A DNA stretch of 64,000 bases, from contig NZ_BDBY01000193.1 of assembly GCF_001613225.1 (NCBI RefSeq), positions 62,001-126,000 on the forward strand, written 5' to 3'. The stretch is from Nocardia pseudovaccinii NBRC 100343. GTDB lineage: Bacteria; Actinomycetota; Actinomycetes; Mycobacteriales; Mycobacteriaceae. The position numbers and the translations under genes are program-made. The first letter of the stretch is position 1; each line of letters opens with the position of its first letter. A model generated the notes under the pieces. It ran no database searches. It saw only the letters and a program-made list of their open reading frames with translations, and was not told the DNA's origin. This document shows positions 43,047 to 51,051 of the stretch, one piece after another.

Positions 43047-45433
43047 CCGCCGTCGAGTCCCGGCCCGAAGACCGTGTCGACAACGACCACAAGCCGTGCG
43101 GTCACGGCAGGATGCTGCGCAAGGAGGATCCGCGGTTCATTCGCGGACACGGCAATTACGTCGACGACGTCTCACTGCCCGGCATGCTGCATTTGGCGAT
43201 CCTGCGTTCCCCGTTCGCGCACGCGCGGATCGTGAGCGTCGATGTCTCCGCGGCGCAGGCACATCCGAAGGTCAGGGCGGTGGTCACGGGTGCGGATCTG
43301 GCGGCGAAGGGACTGGCCTGGATGCCGACGCTGTCCAACGATGTGCAGGCGGTGCTGGCGACCGACAAGGTCCGGTTCCAGGGCCAGGAGGTGGCCTTCG
43401 TCGTCGCCGAGGACCGCTACTCCGCCCGTGATGCGTTGGAGCTCATCAACGTCGAGTACGAGATGCTCGATCCGGTGATCGACGCCCGGACCGCGTTGGC
43501 GCCCGGGATGCCGGTGATCCGCGACGATCTCGAGGGCAAGCGCGACAACCACTGCTTCGACTGGGAGACCGGCGACGCCGCCGCGACCGAGGCGGTGTTC
43601 GCGCGCGCCGACGTCGTCGTAAAACAGGAGATCGTCTATCCGCGCGTGCATCCCGCTCCGATGGAAACCTGCGGCGCCGTCGCGGATCTCGATCCCGTGA
43701 CGGGCAAGCTCACCCTGTGGTCGACCAGCCAGGCGCCGCATGCCCACCGCACGCTCTACGCGTTGGTGGCCGGGCTGCCCGAGCACAAGATCCGGGTGAT
43801 CTCACCCGATATCGGCGGCGGGTTCGGCAACAAAGTGCCCATCTATCCGGGATACGTGTGCGCCATCGTCGGGTCGCTGTTGCTGGGCAAACCGGTGAAG
43901 TGGATGGAGGATCGCAGCGAGAACCTCACCAGCACCGGATTCGCTCGCGACTACATCATGGTCGGCGAGATCGCCGCCACCGCCGAAGGCAAGATCCTGG
44001 CCATCCGCTCGACCGTGCTCGCCGATCACGGCGCCTTCAACGGCACCGCCGCGCCATTGAAGTATCCGGCCGGTTTCTTCGGCGTCTTCACCGGTAGCTA
44101 CGACATCGAGGCCGCCTACTGCAAGATGACCGCGGTCTACACGAACAAGGCCCCCGGCGGCGTCGCCTACGCGTGCTCGTTCCGGATCACCGAGGCCGTC
44201 TACTTCGTCGAGCGGCTGGTCGATTGCCTCGCCTGCGAACTGAAGATGGATCCGGCCGAGCTGCGGCTGCGCAATCTCCTTCGCCCCGAACAGTTCCCGT
44301 ACACCTCCAAGACCGGCTGGGTCTATGACTCCGGCGACTACGAGAAGACCATGCGCCTGGCGATGGAGATGATCGGCTACGACACCTTGCGAAAGGAGCA
44401 GCAGGACAAGCGCGCCCGCGGCGAGCTGATGGGCATCGGAATGTCCTTCTTCACCGAGGCCGTCGGCGCGGGTCCGCGCAAGGATATGGACATCCTCGGA
44501 CTCGGGATGGCCGACGGGTGCGAGCTGCGCATCCACCCAACCGGCAAAGCCGTTGTGCGCATCGCGGTGCAGACCCAGGGGCAGGGCCACGAGACGACCT
44601 TCGCCCAGATCGTCGCCGAAGAACTCGGCATCCCGCCCGAGGATATCGACGTGGTGCACGGCGATACCGATCAGACTCCGTTCGGCCTGGGCACCTACGG
44701 CAGCCGGTCGACACCGGTCTCGGGCGCCGCTGCCGCACTGGTGGCGCGCAAGGTGCGCGACAAGGCGCGGATCATCGCATCCGGCATGCTCGAGGTCTCC
44801 ATCGCCGACCTCGAGTGGGAGAAGGGCTCCTTCCACGTCAAGGGTGATCCGTCCGCGGCGGTCACGATCCAGCAGATCGCGATGCGAGCACACGGCGCCG
44901 GAGATCTGCCCGAAGGCATCGAGGGCGGACTCGACGCGCAGATCTGCTACAACCCGGAGAATCTCACCTACCCGTATGGTGCGTACTTCTGCGTCGTCGA
45001 CATCGACCCGGGAACAGCCGTGGTAAAGGTGCGGCGCTTCCTCGCCGTCGACGACTGCGGCACCCGGATCAATCCGATGATCATCGAGGGTCAGGTGCAC
45101 GGCGGCATCACCGAGGGCATCGGCATGGCGCTGATGCAGATCATGGCCTTCGACGAGGACGGCAACTGCCTGAGCGGATCCCTGATGGACTACCTCATCC
45201 CGACCGCACTCGAAGTTCCGCATCTGGAGACCGGCTACACCGTCACCCCATCGCCGCATCACCCGATCGGCGCGAAAGGCATCGGCGAATCGGCCACGGT
45301 CGGATCGCCCGCGGCGGTGGTCAACGCCGTGGTGGATGCGTTGGCGCCGTTCGGAGTTCGCCACGCCGACATGCCGTTGACGCCGTCGCGGGTGTGGGAA
45401 GCGATGCAGGGGCGGGCCACACCGCCTATCTGA
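43043..45433 (+). CDS. coxL: Form I CO dehydrogenase large (Mo-Cu) subunit
   Basis: A 796-residue molybdenum hydroxylase. The decisive motif is VAYACSFR: AYxCSFR is the active-site loop of true (form I) aerobic CO dehydrogenase, whose Cys (here Cys378) carries the Cu-S-Mo bridge. Form II homologues have AYRGAGR instead. The base Glu is in GAKGIGESATVGSP (Glu749), and pterin-binding segments GGGFGNK and QGQGHETTFAQI are present. It oxidises CO to CO2, feeding electrons to coxS and coxM. The whole gene is intact. Confidence 0.95.
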   Translation: MTAVESRPEDRVDNDHKPCGHGRMLRKEDPRFIRGHGNYVDDVSLPGMLHLAILRSPFAHARIVSVDVSAAQAHPKVRAVVTGADLAAKGLAWMPTLSNDVQAVLATDKVRFQGQEVAFVVAEDRYSARDALELINVEYEMLDPVIDARTALAPGMPVIRDDLEGKRDNHCFDWETGDAAATEAVFARADVVVKQEIVYPRVHPAPMETCGAVADLDPVTGKLTLWSTSQAPHAHRTLYALVAGLPEHKIRVISPDIGGGFGNKVPIYPGYVCAIVGSLLLGKPVKWMEDRSENLTSTGFARDYIMVGEIAATAEGKILAIRSTVLADHGAFNGTAAPLKYPAGFFGVFTGSYDIEAAYCKMTAVYTNKAPGGVAYACSFRITEAVYFVERLVDCLACELKMDPAELRLRNLLRPEQFPYTSKTGWVYDSGDYEKTMRLAMEMIGYDTLRKEQQDKRARGELMGIGMSFFTEAVGAGPRKDMDILGLGMADGCELRIHPTGKAVVRIAVQTQGQGHETTFAQIVAEELGIPPEDIDVVHGDTDQTPFGLGTYGSRSTPVSGAAAALVARKVRDKARIIASGMLEVSIADLEWEKGSFHVKGDPSAAVTIQQIAMRAHGAGDLPEGIEGGLDAQICYNPENLTYPYGAYFCVVDIDPGTAVVKVRRFLAVDDCGTRINPMIIEGQVHGGITEGIGMALMQIMAFDEDGNCLSGSLMDYLIPTALEVPHLETGYTVTPSPHHPIGAKGIGESATVGSPAAVVNAVVDALAPFGVRHADMPLTPSRVWEAMQGRATPPI

Positions 45434-45447
45434 GTGGGTGATCACCG

Positions 45448-46335
45448 ATGAAGATGAGCGCGCGCGCACAGCAGCTGGTCCGCACCCGGACTCCGTTCGT
45501 GCACGCGACCGTCGTGCGCGCGCAGCAACCGACCTCGGCGCACGCCGGGGACGAGGCGATCCTGTTGCAGGACGGGACGATCGAAGGGTTCGTCGGCGGC
45601 CAGTGCGCCCAGAACTCGGTCCGCAAGGCGGCGCTGGGTGCCCTGCAGTCGCACGAGAGTGTGCTGCTGCGCGTACTGCCCGACGGCGATCTGCAGTTTC
45701 CCGAAGCGCCCGGCGCGGCGGTCGTGGTGAATCCGTGCCTGTCCGGCGGAGCGTTGGAGATATTCCTCGAGCCGCAGATCCCGGCGCCGTTGGTGCGCAT
45801 CTGCGGCGCGACACCCATCGCCGACGCCCTGGCCGAGATGTGCGAACTGGTCGGATTCGGGGTGCAGCGCAGTGTCGCCGGAGCCGACTCGCCGGAGTCG
45901 CTGGCCGATACGACGGCGATGGTGATCGCCAGTCACGGTGGCCCCGAAGCCGAGCTGATCCGTGCCGCGCTCGATGCGGGTCTGGGCTATGTCGGGTTGG
46001 TGGCCAGCAGGGTTCGGGGGGCATCGATTCTCGACGAACTCGAATTGACCGACGCCGAGCGAGCGCGGGTGCGCACCCCGGTGGGTTTGCCGATCGGCGC
46101 CAAGACCTCCGCGGAAATCGCCGTCTCGATTGTCGCGCAAGTAATCCAGGCGATCCGCAAAGACGGTTTGGCCGTGACACCCCGCACGGTGGCTGTCGCG
46201 GTCGAGGCGCTCGATCCGGTGTGCGGCATGACCGTGACGGTCGGACCGGACACACCGCATCTCACCATCGGCGATGTCGAGCACTGGTTCTGCAGCTCCG
46301 GCTGCCGCACCTCCTTCGCGAAGACGGGCTCATGA
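45448..46335 (+). CDS. coxF: CoxF-type XdhC-family protein with C-terminal YHS domain
   Basis: A 295-residue protein. The N-terminal part is a short XdhC module (EGFVGGQCAQNSVRKAAL with the conserved Cys, then VVVNPCLSGGALEIFLEPQ). The middle is the Rossmann part (MVIASHGGPEAELIRAAL). The last 45 residues form a YHS metal-binding domain: LDPVCGMTVTVGPDTPHL and WFCSSGCRTSFA. It probably handles Mo cofactor or metal delivery to the Mo-Cu site; the YHS cysteines could bind copper, which is inference. It starts 15 bp after coxL and overlaps mocA. Confidence 0.87.
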   Translation: MKMSARAQQLVRTRTPFVHATVVRAQQPTSAHAGDEAILLQDGTIEGFVGGQCAQNSVRKAALGALQSHESVLLRVLPDGDLQFPEAPGAAVVVNPCLSGGALEIFLEPQIPAPLVRICGATPIADALAEMCELVGFGVQRSVAGADSPESLADTTAMVIASHGGPEAELIRAALDAGLGYVGLVASRVRGASILDELELTDAERARVRTPVGLPIGAKTSAEIAVSIVAQVIQAIRKDGLAVTPRTVAVAVEALDPVCGMTVTVGPDTPHLTIGDVEHWFCSSGCRTSFAKTGS

Positions 46336-46925
46336 CAATCGGGTCCGTCACCGGAGTCGTACTCGCCGCGGGAGCCTCACGGCGCCTCGGCACTGCGAAA
46401 CAGCTACTGCCGTACCGGAATACGACGGTTCTCGGCGCCACCCTCGAGGTGGTGCGTTCCTGTGCTTTCGACCAGATCATCGTCACCCTCGGCGGCGCGG
46501 CCGCGGCGATCCGGCAGCAACTCGATCTCGCCGGGCTGCAGGTGGTCATGGCAGAGGACTTCGGTTCGGGCTGTTCGTCGTCGTTGCGTTCGGCCCTGAA
46601 CGTGGTACACCCCGATGCTGCCGGAATGGTGCTGATGCTCGGGGATCAACCGGGTGTGTCGGCGGCGACCGTCGAGCGACTGGTCGCCGAGGCAACGTCC
46701 ACGGCGATAACGGTCTGTCGCTACCGCGACGGTGTCGGGCATCCATTCTGGCTGAATCGCCGCGTATTCGGGGAGTTGGCCCGATTGCACGGCGACAAAG
46801 CCGTGTGGAAGATCATCGAGTCCGGGCGCGTCCCGGTGTCTGCACTCGACGTCGACGCGCCGATGCCCTTGGATGTGGACACCTGGGACGACTACGAGCG
46901 CCTGCGCGCCGCCACATCGCCATGA
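46332..46925 (+). CDS. mocA: Molybdenum cofactor cytidylyltransferase (MocA-like)
   Basis: A 197-residue nucleotidyltransferase of the MobA/MocA family. The N-terminal LAAGASRRLGTAKQLLPY signature binds the nucleotide; MLGDQPGVSA carries the metal-binding Asp; HPFWLNRRVFGEL is typical of the MocA/CoxI-like branch. It should add CMP to molybdopterin to make MCD, the cofactor form of CO dehydrogenase. The ATG overlaps the coxF stop, and its own stop overlaps coxD, so the three are coupled. Confidence 0.88.
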   Translation: MTIGSVTGVVLAAGASRRLGTAKQLLPYRNTTVLGATLEVVRSCAFDQIIVTLGGAAAAIRQQLDLAGLQVVMAEDFGSGCSSSLRSALNVVHPDAAGMVLMLGDQPGVSAATVERLVAEATSTAITVCRYRDGVGHPFWLNRRVFGELARLHGDKAVWKIIESGRVPVSALDVDAPMPLDVDTWDDYERLRAATSP

Positions 46926-47809
46926 TGTCGCCGTTCGACGATATCGAGGACGTGGTCCGGCGATTCGACGCCGACGACTACCTGCTCGACACCGGAACCG
47001 CCGCCGCCTTCTATCTGGCCACCACGTTGGGTCGGCCGCTGCTGCTGGAAGGCGAACCGGGAGTCGGCAAGACGACGGCGGCCAAGACCCTGGCCACCGT
47101 GCTCGGAGCACCATTGATCCGCCTGCAGTGCTACGAGGGACTCACCGTGAGCGAAGCACTGTACGACTGGAACTACCAGCGTCAACTGCTCAGCATCCGG
47201 CTCGCCGAGGCGCGCGGCGCCGACCTCACCGAAGCCGACCTGTTCACCGAGGCATTCCTGGTCGACCGCCCGATCCTGCGCTGTGCCCGATATCGCGGTC
47301 CGACGCCCCCGGTGCTGTTGATCGACGAAATCGACCGTGCCGATGACGAATTCGAAGCGCTGCTACTCGAATTCCTCGGTGAGGCCACGGTGACCGTTCC
47401 CGAACTCGGGACCTTCGTCGCCGAACACCCGCCACTGGCGGTGCTGACCTCCAACCGCAGTCGCGACCTGCACGATGCGCTGCGGCGGCGCTGCCTCTAC
47501 CACTGGATCGACTACCCGGAGCCGACTCGCGCGGTGGCGATCGTGCGACGCACCGTGCCCGGGGCAACCGACGCGCTGATCGAACACGCCACCGGATTCG
47601 TGGGCCGCGCCCGCGAACTCGACCTCGACAAGCCGCCCGGCGTGGCCGAAACCATCGACTGGATCGCCGCGCTGGCAACACTCGACGTCGCCGATCTCAC
47701 CGCACCGGAGGCGGTCGCCGCGCTCAGCGCACTGGCGAAGACACCCGACGACCGCGCCACCGTCCACACGGCATTCGTCGAATACACCCGAAGCCTGGCC
47801 ACCGGATGA
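46922..47809 (+). CDS. coxD: CoxD, MoxR-type AAA+ ATPase
   Basis: A 295-residue AAA+ ATPase with Walker A GEPGVGKTTAAKT (residues 43-55), Walker B VLLIDEIDRAD and a sensor 1 LTSNRSRDLHDALRRR with the arginine finger. It is of the MoxR class that works with a VWA protein, here CoxE. In Oligotropha the CoxD protein is needed to build the Cu-S-Mo centre. It is translationally coupled to mocA. Confidence 0.92.
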   Translation: MMSPFDDIEDVVRRFDADDYLLDTGTAAAFYLATTLGRPLLLEGEPGVGKTTAAKTLATVLGAPLIRLQCYEGLTVSEALYDWNYQRQLLSIRLAEARGADLTEADLFTEAFLVDRPILRCARYRGPTPPVLLIDEIDRADDEFEALLLEFLGEATVTVPELGTFVAEHPPLAVLTSNRSRDLHDALRRRCLYHWIDYPEPTRAVAIVRRTVPGATDALIEHATGFVGRARELDLDKPPGVAETIDWIAALATLDVADLTAPEAVAALSALAKTPDDRATVHTAFVEYTRSLATG

Positions 47810-47822
47810 GAGGGACACCGCG

Positions 47823-48467
47823 ATGAAGATCGCCAACGAATTCACCGTCAACGCACCCGTCGAGCAGGCATGGCAGGTGCTGACCGACCTCGAACAAGTG
47901 GTCCCGCTCATGCCCGGCGCCCAAATGGTCGGCTGGCAGGGCGAGGAGTTCCTCGGCAAACTGAAGGTCAAAGTCGGCCCGGTGACCAGCGAATTCACCG
48001 GGAAAGCGAATTTCGTCGAGCGCGACGAACACGACCATCGCGCCGTCATCAACGGCACCGGCCGCGATTCACGCGGATCCGGAAACGCGGCGGCGACCAT
48101 CACCACACAACTGCGCGAAGACGGCGGCAAGACCCGCGTCACCGTGGACACCGACCTCAAGATCGTCGGCAAGCTCGCCCAACTCGGCAGCGGGGTGCTG
48201 CAGCAGGTATCCGAGAAACTCCTCGGTCAATTCGTGACATCCCTCGAAGCGAAACTCGCGGCGAGCGATTCGGCCGCCGCGGTAGTCGGACCGGACAGCG
48301 CAGAGACGCGGCCGCAGCCGGTCACACAACCCGAACCGGCACCACTGGACCTCGTCGATCTCGTCGGGCCCACGATGCTCAAGAAATATGCGCCCGCGAT
48401 CGCGCTCGGACTCGCGGCCGTGCTCGCAATCATCCTGGTACGCAGACAGATACGCGGGAAGCGATGA
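47823..48467 (+). CDS. coxG: CoxG, membrane-anchoring SRPBCC protein
   Basis: A 214-residue protein. Residues 1-145 are a SRPBCC/CoxG domain (MKIANEFTVNAPVEQAWQVL, then LMPGAQMVGWQGEEFLGKLK). A Pro-rich linker follows, and a C-terminal transmembrane helix (YAPAIALGLAAVLAIILVRR) with a basic end. CoxG is thought to recruit CO dehydrogenase to the inner face of the plasma membrane. It starts 13 bp after coxD, and its stop overlaps the coxE start. Confidence 0.92.
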   Translation: MKIANEFTVNAPVEQAWQVLTDLEQVVPLMPGAQMVGWQGEEFLGKLKVKVGPVTSEFTGKANFVERDEHDHRAVINGTGRDSRGSGNAAATITTQLREDGGKTRVTVDTDLKIVGKLAQLGSGVLQQVSEKLLGQFVTSLEAKLAASDSAAAVVGPDSAETRPQPVTQPEPAPLDLVDLVGPTMLKKYAPAIALGLAAVLAIILVRRQIRGKR

Positions 48468-49684
48468 CACGCGCAGTCATGCTGCGCGGGGTCGATCTGG
48501 CCGCATTCGCCGTCGCCGTGGTCGCCCGGCTGCGCAGTGGCGGCGTCGCGGTCGCACCGAGCGGGCCCGCGCTGTTCGTACAGGCCTTGCGCCGCATGCC
48601 GCCGTGGTCGCGCACCGAACTCTACTGGGCCGCGCGACTCACACTCGTCGATCGCATGCAGGATCTCGCCGCCTTCGACGCGGTCTTCGCCACGGTATTC
48701 GCCGACGCGGTGCTGGGTGTGGACCCGCCGAGCCGAACACACGGATTGCCGACCGAACACATGTCGGCGCCGGGTACGAGCGGTCGGGGACAGAGTCGGC
48801 AAGGCGGTGCAGTCCCTTGGGCGACACTGCAATCAGCGACCGGCGCCGACCGATCGACCGACACGGATGTGACGCTGCCCGACGTACTGCCGAGCAGATT
48901 CGCGGCACGAGCACAGGAACCGTTCGACCACTTCGACCCGGACGATCTGCGCACGGTCGGTGCCTGGCTCGAGCAGGCGTCGGCGCACTGGCCGCGGCGC
49001 CGCAGCAGGCGGTATGAAAACCATCCACACGGCAAGCGGATCGACTTCCGGGCGACGATGCACAACTCCCGCCGCACCGGCTGGGAGTCTGCGGTCCTGG
49101 TCCGCACCCGTCCCCGTCGCCGCCCACGCCGAATCGTCATGATCTGCGACGTCAGCCGCTCCATGCGACCGTATTCGACGATCTACCTACACCTGATGCG
49201 AGCCGCGATGCAGCACCGCACACCCGATCGCCCCGAGGTGTTCGCCTTCTCCACCTCGCTGACCAGGCTGACCTCGGTGTTGGCGCACCGTTCCCCGGAG
49301 GTCGCGGTGGCCAGGGCCAACGACAAGGTGGTCGACCGCTACGGCGGCACACATATCGGACAGTGCCTCGGCACGCTGCTCGCGAATCCGTCCGGCAACG
49401 CGGTGCGCGGCGCCGTCGTCGTCATCGCATCGGACGGCTGGGACAGCGACACCCCCGATGTCCTCGCCCGGGCGATGGCCCGGATCCGACGCCGGGCCTG
49501 GCGCGTGATCTGGCTCAATCCCCGTGCGGGCGACTCCCGATTCCAGCCGACCACCGGTGCGATGGCAGCGGCCCTGCCCTACTGCGACATCATGATGCCC
49601 GCGCACACGCTGGCGGGCATGCACGAGTTCCTGCAAGCCCTGGCATCAGCGAATGACAACCTGTCCACGCACACGCATCGGTGA
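48464..49684 (+). CDS. coxE: CoxE, VWA-domain maturation protein
   Basis: A 406-residue protein. The C-terminal half (residues 225-400) is a von Willebrand A domain with an intact MIDAS: MICDVSRSMRPYS (DxSxS) and IASDGWDSDTP. The N-terminal half is the CoxE-specific helical part. It works with the CoxD ATPase in maturing the CO dehydrogenase active site. It is the last gene of the cluster: the next gene lies 126 bp on, behind a repeat, and belongs to lipid metabolism. Confidence 0.92.
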   Translation: MTRAVMLRGVDLAAFAVAVVARLRSGGVAVAPSGPALFVQALRRMPPWSRTELYWAARLTLVDRMQDLAAFDAVFATVFADAVLGVDPPSRTHGLPTEHMSAPGTSGRGQSRQGGAVPWATLQSATGADRSTDTDVTLPDVLPSRFAARAQEPFDHFDPDDLRTVGAWLEQASAHWPRRRSRRYENHPHGKRIDFRATMHNSRRTGWESAVLVRTRPRRRPRRIVMICDVSRSMRPYSTIYLHLMRAAMQHRTPDRPEVFAFSTSLTRLTSVLAHRSPEVAVARANDKVVDRYGGTHIGQCLGTLLANPSGNAVRGAVVVIASDGWDSDTPDVLARAMARIRRRAWRVIWLNPRAGDSRFQPTTGAMAAALPYCDIMMPAHTLAGMHEFLQALASANDNLSTHTHR

Positions 49685-49763
49685 CACGGCGGAAGAAACA
49701 GCGATAGTCTTCCTCCACGCCGCCGGACCCGGCTTCAGCCCGGTACGTGGCGGGCGGACGGCC

Positions 49764-49810
49764 TCGATCGAGACTTCGGAAGTTGTTATGCACGAACGGA
49801 TTTCGTAACG
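49764..49810 (+). repeat. Dispersed 47-bp repeat, copy 2
   Basis: It contains TTCGGAAGTTGTTATGCACG and then GAACGGATTTCGTAA, matching 35190-35237 over its whole length with about ten differences and one gap. It ends exactly at the start of the DUF6285 gene (49811), so here it forms that gene's 5' region. It could be a promoter/operator motif shared by two loci or a small repeat. Confidence 0.55.
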
Positions 49811-50107
49811 ATGCAATATCGACCCTCGGCCGCCGAGCTGCTGGCAGCACTCGCCGAACTCCTCGAAGACACACTGCTGCCCGCCCTCGATCCGGCATTG
49901 CGGCACCAGGCGCGAGTCGGCGCCAATATCGCGCGGATCGTGCAACGGGAGCTCGAACTCGGTGACGACGGCGCGCAACAGGAGCGGGATCTGCTGGCAG
50001 CGGTACCCGACGGCGACGATGCGGCGCTCCGGCAGGCCCTGGTCGAGGTCGCACGGGCGGATCTGCGGATCGCCAAACCCGGATACGACGCTTGGGAGGA
50101 CGCGTGA
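49811..50107 (+). CDS. DUF6285-family protein
   Basis: A 98-residue helical protein: YRPSAAELLAALAELLEDTL, then RHQARVGANIARIVQRELEL. DUF6285 genes stand beside a phosphotransferase and an acyl-CoA dehydrogenase in many actinobacteria and proteobacteria, and the same order is seen here. The function is unknown but linked to CoA-ester catabolism. The stop overlaps the next GTG start. No ribosome site is visible, so the message may start very close to the ATG. Confidence 0.75.
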   Translation: MQYRPSAAELLAALAELLEDTLLPALDPALRHQARVGANIARIVQRELELGDDGAQQERDLLAAVPDGDDAALRQALVEVARADLRIAKPGYDAWEDA

Positions 50108-51051
50108 CCTCGGATCCGGCGGCGGGGCTCGCCCGCTTCCTGCGCACGGAATTCGGCCAACCGGTGCAGGTTTCGAATATCAGCGGGTTATCGACCGGCG
50201 CCCGTCGAACCAACGTCGCATTCGATGCCGAAACAAGCACTCACACCCTGCGTTTGGTCGCCACCTTCGTGCCGAACGCGATCGAACTGGCACCGGTCAC
50301 CGTCGAGGCCGCGGTGCGCGAACTGGCCCGCGCGCACGGCGTACCGGTACCGCCGGTGGTCGCGGTCTGCACCGACGCCGGATACACCGACGCACCGTTT
50401 CTGGTGTCCGAACGCATCGACGGAGAGACCGTGCCACGCAAGGTCTTACGACTGGTACACGCCGAAGCAATCGGCGACCGGGTAGCCGAACAGGTCGGTG
50501 CGGCCATGGCCACCCCGCACACCATCGACCCGCAACTCGCCCCACCCGAGTTGCCCGGCGCGCCGACCGGAAATCCGGCCGAACAGCTGCTCACCGAACT
50601 CATCACCGGCGTGCGCACCCTGCGCGGTGACCGCCCCGTATTCACCCTGGCCCTGCGCTGGCTGGTCAACCGCCTGCCGTCAACACCCGAACACCGCAGC
50701 CTGCTGCACACCGACCTGCGCAACGAACTGCACACCCAATGCGAAATGCTGCGCGCCCTCATCCACAAAACCGCCTGGTCCATGGATCGCTACGGCACCT
50801 TCGCCGTCTCCGAACAAGTCTCCATGTGCAACTACTGGGCCAACCGGCTGTGCTGCGAAGCCGCCGACCGCGCCATGCAGATCCACGGCGGCCTCGGCTA
50901 CTCCCGCCACACCCCGTTCGAACACATCTACCGCCACCACCGCCGCTACCGCATCACCGAGGGCACCGAAGAAATCCAGATGCGCCGCATCGCGGGCTAT
51001 CTCTTCGGATTCATGCGCCAACGCGAACCCAAAGGCGTCAGACCGGAGTAA
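50104..51051 (+). CDS. Chimera: phosphotransferase N-part fused to acyl-CoA dehydrogenase C-part
   Basis: A 315-residue frame from GTG 50104. Residues 1-205 are a FadE36-type phosphotransferase: LSTGARRTNVAFDA, then FLVSERIDGETVPRKVLR and the beginning of its catalytic loop, SLLHTDLRNE. Directly after that the protein turns into the C-terminal helices of an acyl-CoA dehydrogenase: MLRALIHKTAWSMDRYGTFA, RAMQIHGGLGYSRHTPFEHI and YRITEGTEEIQMRRIAGYLF. The phosphotransferase loses its metal-binding Asp region and the dehydrogenase loses its FAD/substrate core. It looks like an in-frame deletion across two adjacent genes, junction near 50720. Neither activity is likely to remain. Confidence 0.85.
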   Translation: MTSDPAAGLARFLRTEFGQPVQVSNISGLSTGARRTNVAFDAETSTHTLRLVATFVPNAIELAPVTVEAAVRELARAHGVPVPPVVAVCTDAGYTDAPFLVSERIDGETVPRKVLRLVHAEAIGDRVAEQVGAAMATPHTIDPQLAPPELPGAPTGNPAEQLLTELITGVRTLRGDRPVFTLALRWLVNRLPSTPEHRSLLHTDLRNELHTQCEMLRALIHKTAWSMDRYGTFAVSEQVSMCNYWANRLCCEAADRAMQIHGGLGYSRHTPFEHIYRHHRRYRITEGTEEIQMRRIAGYLFGFMRQREPKGVRPE

